46,636 bases of DNA, taken from contig NZ_PNCI01000054.1 of assembly GCF_005887095.1 (NCBI RefSeq), forward strand, positions 1-46,636, in the 5' to 3' direction. How positions within the stretch are numbered: position 1 is the stretch's first letter; each line of letters begins with the position of its first letter. Below, one piece after another: positions 8,436 to 18,400 of the stretch. The translations under genes and the position numbers were made by a program. This stretch comes from Pseudoalteromonas rubra (lineage in GTDB: Bacteria > Pseudomonadota > Gammaproteobacteria > Enterobacterales > Alteromonadaceae). The notes under the pieces are model-generated. The model was not told the origin of the DNA. It searched no databases and saw only the letters and a list, made by a program, of their open reading frames with translations.

Positions 8436-9044
8436 ATGGAACAGCAATTTAAAGATCGCAGAGCAGAACTTTTAGTACAAAAAATGCGCCGTACCGAGCG
8501 CTTTATGAATCATCAAGGGCTTAAAAAGACAGCGGTGTCATTTGGTGATGAGCAACTAGAGTTCATTGAGCACGCCATGGTCGATGGTCTCAATGAAGAC
8601 ACCATACGTACCATCGACTTTCACCGTCGTTGTCTGGCTGCGGGCATCGATAATGGTCGTCACTACTGGTGCTTTAAGCAGGACGAGCAATTGATTGGCA
8701 TGTCAGGCTATCACTATCGGTTGTGGGATCCAAAAAGCATTGTCTGGGGTGGCTGGTTTGTTGCTGATCAGAATGTGTCGCCTCTGGTAAAAATGGCGAT
8801 GCTGCTTGATACGCTCAAGGTATTGCTGGAAGAGACCAACTACGAAGAGTTGTACATCGAGGTCTTCGCCGATACTGAGCAGTCAAATATTCTCAATATC
8901 TATCATTCTTTACAGTTCACGTCGCTTGGACGTTTTGAGAGTTTCTACGGGCCGAAACAGGATATGGTGGTGATGAAACTGGAGCTGGCTGAGGTCAGGG
9001 CACTGTGGTTAAACACCACTCGTCCACTTGAGCGAGTTCAGTAA
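8436..9044 (+). CDS. GNAT-like acyltransferase, first gene of the NRPS/glycosyltransferase cluster
   Basis: 202 aa from the ATG at 8436 (GGTGG six bases upstream). A TTG at 8394 would add 14 residues but lacks a binding site. A GNAT-like core is visible: the middle strands HYWCFKQDEQLIGMSGYHY, a helix after WFVADQNVSPLVKMAMLLDTL, and the terminal ILNIYHSLQFTSLGRFESFY typical of the acetyl-CoA fold C-terminus. It probably acylates an amine or sugar intermediate of the cluster product. Its stop is one base from the next start, so it belongs to the same operon. Confidence 0.7.
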   Translation: MEQQFKDRRAELLVQKMRRTERFMNHQGLKKTAVSFGDEQLEFIEHAMVDGLNEDTIRTIDFHRRCLAAGIDNGRHYWCFKQDEQLIGMSGYHYRLWDPKSIVWGGWFVADQNVSPLVKMAMLLDTLKVLLEETNYEELYIEVFADTEQSNILNIYHSLQFTSLGRFESFYGPKQDMVVMKLELAEVRALWLNTTRPLERVQ

Positions 9045-9045
9045 T

Positions 9046-10146
9046 ATGCTGCTTTTGTATGTTGAATCTGGTGCAGGCTCGCGAGCACTGGCACTGGCGC
9101 TGGCGAACAGCTTTCGCAGACAAGGTGAACTGGTCGAGCTGATGTCGGTGTCAGAGCTGTTACCACAGTGGTTATCCGACATACTATTTGGCCAATACTA
9201 TGAGTGGTGTATGTCGGGCAAGCAGCATCACAGTAAGTTGTATGCCAGTCGCTGGTTCTACCCGTTTCTCTATCGGCTGTTACCGGTATGGTTGGCGCTC
9301 AAGGGCAACAATAAGCTGAGCGAAGCCAAAGCAGTGCTGCGTCGTCACAATAAAGTGGTGGCATGTAGTTACTATGGCGCTTTTTTCGCCCGCTACTTTG
9401 CCAAACTGGCAGGGCACGAGATTGAGATCAGTGGTGTACTGGGCGACTATCAAATTTCCAACGGCTGGCGTACCCCTTTAACACGCCTGTTTATTTCTCA
9501 TCAGTACGACCATCCTGTACTGGACTGGCATCGTGCCCAGGGGACCATCATTTTACCTCTGGGTATCCCCACTGAGGGCACGCAGGATTTGACTATTTCA
9601 TCTAAAACTGCAGTCCAGGCATGTGGCGCGAGACTCAGTGTTTTGCTGTGTGGCGGCGGCTGGGGATTGGGCATTTCTGCCTCTACGGTTGCGCTACTAC
9701 TGGCACAAGCGCAGTTTGGCAAAGTAACAGTCATTTGTGGTCAGAATACGGCGTTGTATGAACAGCTGAAAATACGTTTTAGCAATGATATTACACAGCA
9801 GCGACTAGAGCTGACTGGCTTTGTGTCTGACATGCAGCCGTTTTATGCGCAAGCCGACATCATCATCACAAAAGCAGGTGGCCTGACGCTGACAGAGGCG
9901 GCGCTGGCTAATACCTGTTTGATCATTCATGACGCTTTACCCGGGCAGGAGCAACACAACCGCGCGGTGTTTGTCGCACAGGGCGCTGCGCTGAATGCTC
10001 AGTGCGAGCAGGAGCTGAGCGAGTTGCTCAGCCGCTTGCAGACATCTGCCGAGCTGCGCAGGCAGACGGCCATGCGAGCAGCCTCTTTGGTTAATGCCAA
10101 TGCATCACAACAGATTTGTCATCATTTACTCGCAAGTAGCAGATAA
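9046..10146 (+). CDS. GT28 glycosyltransferase (MGDG synthase/MurG-like)
   Basis: 366 aa from the ATG at 9046; a TTG at 9028 inside the previous gene is less likely. The N-terminal acceptor domain begins YVESGAGSRALALALANSFRRQG, like MGDG synthase and processive diacylglycerol glycosyltransferases but with Ser where the usual GxGH His would be. The C-terminal donor domain shows LCGGGWGLG, VICGQN and ITKAGGLTLTEAALANT followed by PGQEQHN, the nucleotide-sugar site of GT28. No signal peptide; cytoplasmic or membrane-associated. It probably glycosylates a lipid or lipid-like acceptor (inference). Confidence 0.85.
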   Translation: MLLLYVESGAGSRALALALANSFRRQGELVELMSVSELLPQWLSDILFGQYYEWCMSGKQHHSKLYASRWFYPFLYRLLPVWLALKGNNKLSEAKAVLRRHNKVVACSYYGAFFARYFAKLAGHEIEISGVLGDYQISNGWRTPLTRLFISHQYDHPVLDWHRAQGTIILPLGIPTEGTQDLTISSKTAVQACGARLSVLLCGGGWGLGISASTVALLLAQAQFGKVTVICGQNTALYEQLKIRFSNDITQQRLELTGFVSDMQPFYAQADIIITKAGGLTLTEAALANTCLIIHDALPGQEQHNRAVFVAQGAALNAQCEQELSELLSRLQTSAELRRQTAMRAASLVNANASQQICHHLLASSR

Positions 10147-10163
10147 GATTGTAGGAGTCGAAT

Positions 10164-11336
10164 ATGTGGACTAAAAAAGCCACGCAACTAGCGGTCAGCG
10201 AATTACCGCAAGCACACCAAAACTTTATGGCCAGAAATCCGGGCTTTACCGCTCATCACCAGGCCAGTACCGAGCGTGTGGCTAATGCCTTGAGACGCTA
10301 TGCCGCGAGCGGAAAAGTTGAAGCAGACAATATCTGCAAGCTGGTAATTAAAATGACCAGTAGCTGCAACCTGCGCTGTGAACAGTGCTTTCAGTGGCGT
10401 GAAACCGGTTTTCACCATGGCCTGGATCCCACCGCCATTCCTTATGATCAGAGTGGGCACCTGTTTGATTTTGTTGAGCGTCAGCGCTGCGACATTATAT
10501 TAACCGGTGGTGAGCCTACCTTACACCCTGACTTTCCAAAGTTTCTCAGCCGTCTGGCAGAAGCCGGATGCTTTATTTATATCTGTACCAATGGTCTGAT
10601 GATCAAGCGTCACTTTGAGGTGCTGAGCAAGTATCACGATCAGCTGGCCTTTTTAATTTCCATCGACGGACCAAAAGACATCCATGACTCGATCCGGGGC
10701 AAAGGCACCTACAACAAAACCATGGCCGGTATTAAGCTGCTGGCAGAGGGTAAAAAAGAAGGCAAACAATGGTTGATTGGGGTGGAAAACACCATGATGG
10801 CCAAGAACCTGGACAGAGCGACTGAGTTACTGAATGAATGCGAGCAAGCGGGTGTCGACTGGATGATTTACAACCACCTGTGGGTGGTGGACATGATGGC
10901 GCGCAGTGAATATCACCGTTTTTGTGAGGACTATGACACAGTACCAAATTCGTATACCGGGTTCGATATGGGTGATTTCCGCCCGGACTACATTGAGCAG
11001 GTAATCGAGACCATAGACAGATTGCGTGCGTATCCTGCGCAGATCCCGGTGCTATTCGGGCCAGACTACGATGCTGATGAAATTCGTCAGTACTATCGCG
11101 GCAAAATGCCGGCTCGGCCACATTATCTCAAAATGGGTGTGAAACTGGATGTTGATATTGGTGGCAAGCTGGTGATGACCAAGCAGTTCCCTGATCTGGT
11201 CTTTGGTAATGTGCTCGACACGCCCATTGAGGAGTTAATTGCTTCCGAGCCATATCAACGAGCGGCTAAAACAATGCGTCAGCAGAGCCTTAAAGTGCTT
11301 AATGCTTGCCCCGATGCGCATAACTTTTTGCTCTAG
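10164..11336 (+). CDS. Radical SAM enzyme with reduced SPASM-like C-terminus
   Basis: 390 aa, ATG preceded by TAGGAG. The iron-sulfur motif CxxxCxxC is C68-N-L-R-C72-E-Q-C75, preceded by VIKMTSS, followed by the SAM-binding GGEP (ILTGGEPTLHPDF) and the strand ICTNGLMIK. The C-terminus (FGNVLDTPIEELIASEPYQRA) resembles the start of SPASM/twitch regions, but only one Cys (NACPDAH) follows, so a full set of auxiliary cluster ligands is missing. The substrate is unknown; no RiPP precursor is visible next to it. Its place among glycosyltransferases and an NRPS suggests it tailors a sugar, lipid or amino-acid moiety. Confidence 0.88.
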   Translation: MWTKKATQLAVSELPQAHQNFMARNPGFTAHHQASTERVANALRRYAASGKVEADNICKLVIKMTSSCNLRCEQCFQWRETGFHHGLDPTAIPYDQSGHLFDFVERQRCDIILTGGEPTLHPDFPKFLSRLAEAGCFIYICTNGLMIKRHFEVLSKYHDQLAFLISIDGPKDIHDSIRGKGTYNKTMAGIKLLAEGKKEGKQWLIGVENTMMAKNLDRATELLNECEQAGVDWMIYNHLWVVDMMARSEYHRFCEDYDTVPNSYTGFDMGDFRPDYIEQVIETIDRLRAYPAQIPVLFGPDYDADEIRQYYRGKMPARPHYLKMGVKLDVDIGGKLVMTKQFPDLVFGNVLDTPIEELIASEPYQRAAKTMRQQSLKVLNACPDAHNFLL

Positions 11337-11344
11337 AGGTGCGT

Positions 11345-12028
11345 ATGTTGTCTGTGATCTTGCCGGCCCACAATGAAGCAAAAACATTAGCAATTACCTT
11401 GCCGCGATTGGTTGAACAGTTGCCTTTGGATGCTGAGCTGATCGTGGTCTGTGATTCCTGCTTAGATGCAACTGTACAGGTGGCGAGGGCCTACACTGAG
11501 CAAGTATTTACTATCTCAGCAGGCAGTGCCGCTGCGGCGCGTAATTTTGGCGCTGCACAGGCAAGTGGCAATATGCTGCTGTTTCTCGATGCTGATACCG
11601 TGTGCAGTGCACAGCTATCAGCGCAGGTTGCTCAGTTTGGCAAAGGCAGTCACAGAGCTGTGTATGGCACCGCGCCACTGAAAAGTGACAGCGGCCACTG
11701 GCTCGGTCGGTTTGTTGCGGCCGATATCAACCGCTTTAATCGGCGCCATTTGAGTATGGGCGGCAATTGTTTTGTGTCGGCCGATTTGTTTAAAGCGGTA
11801 GGGGGCTTCAACACGGACTTATTGCGTGGTGAAGATACCGACCTGGGCGTGCGTTGTCAGCGTCAGGGCGGTCATTATCAATGGCTTGGGCGCTGTTATT
11901 TTGTCCACAATGAGCGCAAATTTCGCACCCATGGTTACTTACGCTATTACGGCTCCTTGTTGCTTGGGGGCGTACTGTGGCAGCTTTCGCCGCGCCTGTA
12001 TGCTCGCAGTCTGGGAGGACAAGCATGA
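11345..12028 (+). CDS. Family 2 glycosyltransferase
   Basis: 227 aa from the ATG at 11345, placed after AGAGGT; a GTG at 11339 is the alternative. GT-A fold: MLSVILPAHNEAKTLAITL, the DxD motif in FLDADTV, then GGNCFVSADLFKAVGGFNTDLLRGEDTDLGVR, the acceptor-side ED motif of GT2. The usual DGS after the first strand is replaced by DSCLDAT. A hydrophobic C-terminal stretch suggests membrane association. It overlaps the ABC transporter start by ATGA. Confidence 0.85.
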   Translation: MLSVILPAHNEAKTLAITLPRLVEQLPLDAELIVVCDSCLDATVQVARAYTEQVFTISAGSAAAARNFGAAQASGNMLLFLDADTVCSAQLSAQVAQFGKGSHRAVYGTAPLKSDSGHWLGRFVAADINRFNRRHLSMGGNCFVSADLFKAVGGFNTDLLRGEDTDLGVRCQRQGGHYQWLGRCYFVHNERKFRTHGYLRYYGSLLLGGVLWQLSPRLYARSLGGQA

Positions 12029-13647
12029 TAGAAAAATGCCGAGCCCTGTGGCAGGTGCTGTCGCTAAAACTAGTTTTATTGAGCAGCTTAAGCGCTTGCA
12101 CCACCATTTTGATCTTGCACACTTTCACTATGGCACTGCAACTGGATAGCAGCAATCCGGCTAATCTGGTTCAGGGGGCTGTGTGGTTCTCTGTGGCATT
12201 CATTGGCTTTGTGGTGGTGCAGTTGGTTTTTCAGCGCAGTGTGATCCGGCTGACCGAAACCACCATTAAGGCCGTGCGGCTGGATATTCTCGACGCGGTG
12301 CGCCATGCCAGGTTGCAGATGATAGAGCAGTTTGGCCAGGAGCGGATCCTCTCGGCGATTGCTTATGATGCCAACACACTCAGCCAGCTCAATCAGTTCG
12401 TCGCATTGAGTGTGGGCCATTTGTTCACCGTGATTGCGGCATTGATATACATGTTTGTGATTGCCCCTTTGGGCGCATTACTGGCGTTGGGACTGATAGC
12501 GCTGGCAGTGACGGCCTATTGTTTGCGCTTCGGGCGCATTCATCATGGATATGAGCGTGCAAGAGAAGCCGAAGACAGCTTTTTTACTCATCTGCACGAC
12601 CTGCTGATGGGGATCCGCGAAGTAAAACAAAACGCGCTGCGCAATGACAGCCTGTATGAACAGCACCTGAGTCGCGATGCCACCGCCGTTCAGCACAACA
12701 AAATCATGGCCGAATGTCGCTTTGCTCATAATCAGCTGATGCTGATGGCTGCACTTTATCTATTGGCGGCAGTGGCGGTATTTGTCGCGCCGTTGTGGTT
12801 TGCCTTGTCGCCTCAGCAGAGTATCAGCTTTGTGATCATCACTTTGTTTATGGTGAGCCCATTTCACAGCAGCATGGAGCTGTTTCGGGTGCTCAGCCAG
12901 CTTCAGGTCTCGCAAGATAAGCTGGCCGAAATTAAACAACTGGCCTGTGACGCGAGCGAAGACAATGCGGCGTTTAATCAGGCTTCGTTTTCACATCAGC
13001 TGATACTGCAAAAGCTAACCTTTGAGTATCAGCAAGGGTTCGCTGTGGGGCCAATCAATCTGACGGTGAATCGAGGCGATATCGTGTTTATCTCCGGCGG
13101 CAATGGCTCCGGTAAAACCACTTTTATGCGTCTGCTGAGTGGCCTGTATACGCCAAAAAGCGGACAAGTCTGGCTCGATAACGCTGCGCTGGATAAGGGG
13201 CAGCTACTGGCCTATCGGCAGCTCTTTGCAGGGATTTCCGCAGACAGTGTGGTATTTGCTAATCGTTATGGTCAGCCGATGGGCGAGGCGCAAATTAATC
13301 AATGGCTGGACAAACTTGCGCTGAGCGACAAAGTGCAGTTTCGTGACGGTCGTTTTACCAATACGCGCCTGTCGACGGGCCAGCTAAAACGCCTGGCCAT
13401 GGTGCAGGCGCTGATGGAAGAGCGGCCGATTCTGGTGCTGGATGAATTTGCTGCCAATATCGACCCGCAAAGCCGTCAGGTGTTTTATCGTCAGTGGTTA
13501 CCCACACTCAAAGAAATGGGTAAAACCCTGTTTGTGATCACCCATGACGAGGCTTACTTTGATTGTTGTGACAGCCATTACCTGATGCGTGATGGTCAGC
13601 TTCACCCTTATCCGGCACAGCCGCTGTCGCTGGTCAAATCCCACTAA
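12025..13647 (+). CDS. SyrD/PvdE-type cyclic-peptide export ABC transporter
   Basis: 540 aa from the ATG at 12025 (GGGAGGAC upstream); longer in-frame starts lie inside the preceding gene. A six-helix membrane domain (~1-300) is fused to one ATPase: Walker A SGGNGSGKTTF, signature LSTGQLKRLAM, Walker B ILVLDEFAANIDP, H-loop VITHDEAYF. The signature-to-Walker-B stretch, with DEFAANIDPQSRQVFYRQWLP, is characteristic of the half-transporters that move non-ribosomal peptides or siderophore precursors to the periplasm (SyrD, PvdE) and of YojI. It lacks any peptidase domain. It most likely exports the product of the neighbouring NRPS and glycosyltransferases. Confidence 0.9.
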   Translation: MIEKCRALWQVLSLKLVLLSSLSACTTILILHTFTMALQLDSSNPANLVQGAVWFSVAFIGFVVVQLVFQRSVIRLTETTIKAVRLDILDAVRHARLQMIEQFGQERILSAIAYDANTLSQLNQFVALSVGHLFTVIAALIYMFVIAPLGALLALGLIALAVTAYCLRFGRIHHGYERAREAEDSFFTHLHDLLMGIREVKQNALRNDSLYEQHLSRDATAVQHNKIMAECRFAHNQLMLMAALYLLAAVAVFVAPLWFALSPQQSISFVIITLFMVSPFHSSMELFRVLSQLQVSQDKLAEIKQLACDASEDNAAFNQASFSHQLILQKLTFEYQQGFAVGPINLTVNRGDIVFISGGNGSGKTTFMRLLSGLYTPKSGQVWLDNAALDKGQLLAYRQLFAGISADSVVFANRYGQPMGEAQINQWLDKLALSDKVQFRDGRFTNTRLSTGQLKRLAMVQALMEERPILVLDEFAANIDPQSRQVFYRQWLPTLKEMGKTLFVITHDEAYFDCCDSHYLMRDGQLHPYPAQPLSLVKSH

Positions 13648-13657
13648 GGAGCGTGCG

Positions 13658-14761
13658 ATGAAAGATTATCAGTTAACCTGGCTGGCACAGCGGGTAACCA
13701 CTCAAACGACGGCAGTATTGGTGCCGTTTTATAACGAAGCGGGCGATAAAACGCACTTTGCCGAGCGACTTGTATACTTTGATGCGCTGGCTGCGCGCCA
13801 TCCTGAGCTCGATATCATCCTGATTGATGATGGCTCTACCGACCAACCATTTTCGGCCAATACTGAGCAGCTGACACATCTTAGCCTTAGCCGGGTGACG
13901 CCAAATGGGCAAAAAATTGGGGCACTTTACACCCTGATCAAAGCTTTACCGCATCAATACATCATTTTCACCGATTTTGATACAGAGCTTCATGGTTTGG
14001 ATAATCTGCCTGAAGTACATCGCAAACTGGCAGCTGATCCCTCTTCTATGGGGTGCTATTTCAGCATGCGCCCCACGGCGGGCAATACACCTGCGGTGCA
14101 GTTTCAGATGTTGGAATATGCTCTGGAGCGAGCCAGCTATCAGTTCAGCAAAAATGAAGGCAGCGTGCCTATCATGCCGGGGGCAGGGTGCTTGTACAAG
14201 CGACCCATCATCACTGATTTATTATCTCGCCATAGCGGGTTGCGTAGCGGTGAAGACAGAGAAACCTGTTTGTTGGGCCTGGAACTGGGTTATACCGTGT
14301 TTTATGCGCCCGAAATAGAGGCACTGACGCAGCCCCCGCAAACCTTCAGTGCGCTGCTACAGCAACGCCGTCGCTGGTCGCAGGGGTTTGTGGAAGTGGC
14401 ACTGCATAAGGCCGAGTTTTATCGTGCCCAGATGGCAGAAAAAACCATTCTGGGCCTGCGCCATCGTATTGACATGATCTCCGTCAGTATCTTTCTTTTG
14501 ATGCCTTTGATTTTGCTAAGCGCATTTTTGTTTAGTACGGCGGTTGGTGTTGCTCTGGTGCTGGCCTGGACAGCGCTGGGGTTTGTCGAAACCTTCTGGC
14601 TATACAGCAAGGCGAGCAGTGAGTTTCGGACTATCCCTCACCATAAGCTCAAACTCTGTCTGATCCCATTTGCGCGCGTGATGCTGGAAGTACCGACCTG
14701 GTGGCGGGTGATAGGGCGCGTTTGTTTAAACAAATTACAAGGTAAAGGAGCCTGTGCATGA
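13658..14761 (+). CDS. Membrane-anchored processive-type family 2 glycosyltransferase
   Basis: 367 aa from the ATG at 13658 with AAGGAG upstream. Motifs: VLVPFYNEAGDK, IILIDDGSTD, IIFTDFDTELH (DxD), then SGEDRET and QQRRRWSQGF, the (Q/R)xxRW motif of processive GT2 enzymes such as cellulose or hyaluronan synthases. Two TM helices follow (~280-330: ISVSIFLLMPLILLSAFLF and the next segment). It would add sugar at the cytoplasmic face of the inner membrane. ATGA overlap with the next gene. Confidence 0.87.
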   Translation: MKDYQLTWLAQRVTTQTTAVLVPFYNEAGDKTHFAERLVYFDALAARHPELDIILIDDGSTDQPFSANTEQLTHLSLSRVTPNGQKIGALYTLIKALPHQYIIFTDFDTELHGLDNLPEVHRKLAADPSSMGCYFSMRPTAGNTPAVQFQMLEYALERASYQFSKNEGSVPIMPGAGCLYKRPIITDLLSRHSGLRSGEDRETCLLGLELGYTVFYAPEIEALTQPPQTFSALLQQRRRWSQGFVEVALHKAEFYRAQMAEKTILGLRHRIDMISVSIFLLMPLILLSAFLFSTAVGVALVLAWTALGFVETFWLYSKASSEFRTIPHHKLKLCLIPFARVMLEVPTWWRVIGRVCLNKLQGKGACA

Positions 14762-15477
14762 GTAACCCCTTATCAGTCCAGGCAGGCAACCCTTATATTG
14801 CCGGTAATTATAGTCGGGTGCACAGTCTGGGCATGGACTGTCGACCCAGACACCTGACCCGTCAACTGGGTTTGGGGTGTCGGCGTGGCCCGTTCGACTG
14901 GATCGGCGGGCGCTCTGTTGCTGATCTCGACAGAGCATTGCAAACGCGCTGCAAAGAAGTGCTGTTACTGGAAAACTTAATGCCCTACGAGCCTGACTGC
15001 AAAGAGTATCGCAAGTATGCCGACCCCTCGGCTGGATATTTATCAGCTCACGATTTTGCGCTGGAAAACCACGATTTGGCTCGGGAGTATCCGATCTTTC
15101 GCGAGAAATTTGATGGGATCTGCGAGCGCTTTTTTACCGAGCTTACAAGCCTCGATAGTGTGTTGTTCTTCCTGAGTGTAGCCATGGAGGAGCATGCAGA
15201 CTGGCAATTTGAAACACCCGACGAAATCCTGGCTAACATACAGGCTTTAAAAGCAACGCTTGAACAGGTGTGTCCAAACGCAAAGGTGGGCCTGCTGGTG
15301 GCAACCTTTCACGATGAGCTGTCTGAACACAGCCGACCCGGATTGGCATTTACCCGTAAGTACACTTTTGACAATGATGAGCCCTGGATGGAAGGGCGTG
15401 AACTCCAGCACTGGAGTGATATGTTAGTGGGTGTCAACGGATTTTCCGGACTCAGCGTTGTAAAGGAGTCGGCATGA
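14758..15477 (+). CDS. DUF1796 putative papain-like cysteine peptidase
   Basis: 239 aa. The N-terminus VHSLGMDCRPRHLTRQLGL, followed by RRGPFDWIGGRSVADLDRAL, is the hallmark of DUF1796, a family predicted to have a papain-like fold and often found among polysaccharide genes; the Cys in MDC would be the nucleophile. It is not biochemically characterised to my knowledge. Start by ATGA overlap with the GT2 gene and AAGGAG upstream; the 3' end overlaps the NRPS start in the same way. It might act as a transferase or hydrolase on the thioester-bound amino acid (speculative). Confidence 0.75.
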   Translation: MSNPLSVQAGNPYIAGNYSRVHSLGMDCRPRHLTRQLGLGCRRGPFDWIGGRSVADLDRALQTRCKEVLLLENLMPYEPDCKEYRKYADPSAGYLSAHDFALENHDLAREYPIFREKFDGICERFFTELTSLDSVLFFLSVAMEEHADWQFETPDEILANIQALKATLEQVCPNAKVGLLVATFHDELSEHSRPGLAFTRKYTFDNDEPWMEGRELQHWSDMLVGVNGFSGLSVVKESA

Positions 15478-18400
15478 ACCCTGTCACAGTGGCTGATATG
15501 GTCGCCCAGATCCTCGAAAAACCGGCTCAAGCACGGGCTTTAGTTGGCGATGACTGGACATTGACCTATGGTGAGTTGCGAGAACGGGTTGCCTGCTGCC
15601 TTGCTCAGCTGAAGAGATTTGACGTTCAGCCGAATGAGTGTGTCGCCATCTATGGGGATGATCCTCGGTTAAGTGCGACAGGTGTGTTGAGTGCGTTGCT
15701 GATGGGATGCCCTTTTGTATGCCTGGATACCCGTTTTCCGGAGGCTCGCAAGCAGCATATGCTGGCACTTAGTCAGGTGCGGGTAGCGCTTTACAGCCAG
15801 AATTACCCTCAATTAGGTGTCGCTGGTTGCAAAATTGCCCTGTCTTGTGATCAAGCACCTGCTGCGCACTATGTGCATACACCCTCTGCAGACAATATCA
15901 ATAACGAAAAACGGCATGTTGCTTATCATGTGTACACTTCCGGCAGTACTGGTCTGCCCAAAGGCATCAGCATTTCGCGGTACAGCCTGGCTCAGCAGAT
16001 CCAGGCCGCAAGACAACAGTATCAATTAACCCCAGATGACCGTGCGTTGTGTATTTTATCCAGTTCGACCGATGCTTATTTGCAGCAGCTGCTGATGTTT
16101 CTCTCAGCCGGTGCCTGTGTATACTTTACACAGCGTACAGCCCTTGATCCGGCAGAGTTTGCGGCTGTGTGTATCTCGCACAAAATCACCCATATTGATG
16201 TACCACCTAGCCTGCTGGCAACCTTTCTGGCGGATCCGCGTGCTCAAGGCTGGCTTTCTGACATGACACTTAGCACGGCAATTCTTGGCGGTGAGGAATT
16301 CAGCCATAATATAGTGCGCCACTGGGAGCGGCTAAACTTGTTCGAGCGAGTCGCGCTTTATAATGAGTATGGTCCGTCCGAAGCCACAGTGACATCATGT
16401 TTGCACCGGATTACTCGTCAGGATCTGAAGCGGCAAAGAGTACCCATTGGTCGTCCGTCGGCAGGCAGTATCTTACTGATCATTGATGCTCAGAACCGGC
16501 CAGCCAAAGAAGGGGAGTTGCTGATTGGGGGTGAGGGCCTGGCTTTGGAGTACCTGGCTGAGCCACAAAAAACGGCCGATAAGTTTATAACGATGCAGCG
16601 GTTAGGCCGTACGCAGCGCTTCTATCGTAGTGGTGATTTGGTCAAGCGAGACGAACAAGGGCTTATCACTTATCTGGGCCGCCAAGATAATCAAGTTAAC
16701 TTACTGGGACACCGGATAGAGCTTGAAGGTATCGAGGCTGTGCTGGATCACTGTCCCGGTGTACAGAGTTCAGCGGTACTGGCTGTTGGTACTGAACTGA
16801 TAGCCTTTGTTGCCGGAGCGCTTAATGACAAACACACACCTAAGCTACGCCAGGCGTTGAGCCAATCTTTGCCTGACTATATGTTGCCTGCACAGTTCTA
16901 TTATTACTCTCAGTTGCCAACCACGGCCAATGGCAAAATTGATAAACAGGCTTTACAGCGGACCGCGCAGCAGCGGTTTGTGCAATCTTCCAAGGTGGCA
17001 TCTGTGAGCGAACTCATTGCACACAGTTTGAATATACCACTTGCCAGGCTCGCCATGTCTAAAGGGTATAAGGAGCAAGGAGGTGACTCACTCAAAGCGT
17101 TGGCACTGCAGCTACGTGCCAAGCAGCATGGCTGGACCTTGTCTTTGTCTCAATTGCTGAATGACACGCCATTGGCTCAGTTGGAAAACTATGGCGGTGC
17201 CAGTAAGCTCCACTTCTCACCTGAGCTGCTCAATTACGCTTTGCCGAATAAACTGGCCATGATCCATGTTGAGCAGATCGCCCGCTGGCAAGTGTGTTCT
17301 GTATTGTTTACCCGCCAGCAGTTCAGCAGCGAAAAAGTGCACCAGGTTGCGCGGATTATACTGCGTAAATACCCCACACTGAGATTGCGCTTCAATGTAA
17401 AAGAGATGACACAGTCTATCAGTAAAGGGGCTTTACACCTGACGGATGAGCTTGACGTAGCGAGTTTTGATGACTTTAAACGACAGGCCTGCGATGCATT
17501 TAAGTCCTGCCTCGCGGAGTCTTCATTACAGGAACAGTTGGTGACCATTGCCAGCTATCGCAGTCGCTACGGTCATATTGTGGCTATGGGGCTGAGCCAC
17601 CTGTTAGTGGACGATATCAGCCTTCAGGTGCTCAGCGATGATCTGGATAGCCTGCTTCATGCGCCGAGCCAATTTGACAGGCAGCGAGACTGGGCGTTGC
17701 TACATTGGCAGCAGCAGTGGCATCGTGCAGTTATGGCTGGCTGGTTTGACAGGGATCTCGTTTACTGGCGACGAGCGCTCAGCGGCAGGGGCGCTTTTTG
17801 TCTGGAAGCAGAACGCAAACTCAAGCATATAGACAGGCTACACTCAGTCAGTAATCAAGCTGTGTTGGGAGGAGCGGAGCAGGTAGCTGCTTTGATGTCA
17901 CGGCTCGCTCAGCAAGGTCAGTCTTTGCAGACCATTCTCTTTGCGGCACTGGCTCACAGTTACCTGAGGTGCACAGCAGAAAAGTCTATGGTGGTGGCGC
18001 TTGAAAACAACGGCAGGCAACCTTTAAAAGATCCAGAGTGCGGCATAACCGTCGAAACAGGGCAGGCTGTGGGCTGGTTTGCTCAGAGTGCTCCTTTGCT
18101 GCTGCATGGCTGTGAGTCTGTTAAAGCGCAATTCGAAACGACCTGCGCGGACTTGCTTGCACCTCCGGTTGGCGGGCACAGTTATGGCTGGCTGAGTTTG
18201 TTCAGCAAGGACTCGTCTTTTAAAGCGCTTGCTCAAACTCAGGCGCCAAGAATTTCGGTGGCTTTTGCCGATCATATTGAGCTGCCTGAGGAGCAATTAT
18301 TTGCTCAGCCAGGGCTTGGTTTGAGTGCAACCGACTGGCTCACCGACGCAGAGGTTTTTTCCTTTGGGCAGCTCTATCACTGGTTGCAGATCCGCTTTGT

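Noticed and set aside
8269..8475. 68-aa ORF overlapping the GNAT start
   Set aside because: It overlaps the GNAT gene in another frame, and has no ribosome binding site or coherent composition.
10164..11336. Radical SAM enzyme as a RiPP maturase acting on the peptide at 6678-6887
   Set aside because: The peptide is on the opposite strand, separated by the repeat array, and the SPASM region is reduced. Nothing links the two beyond distance.
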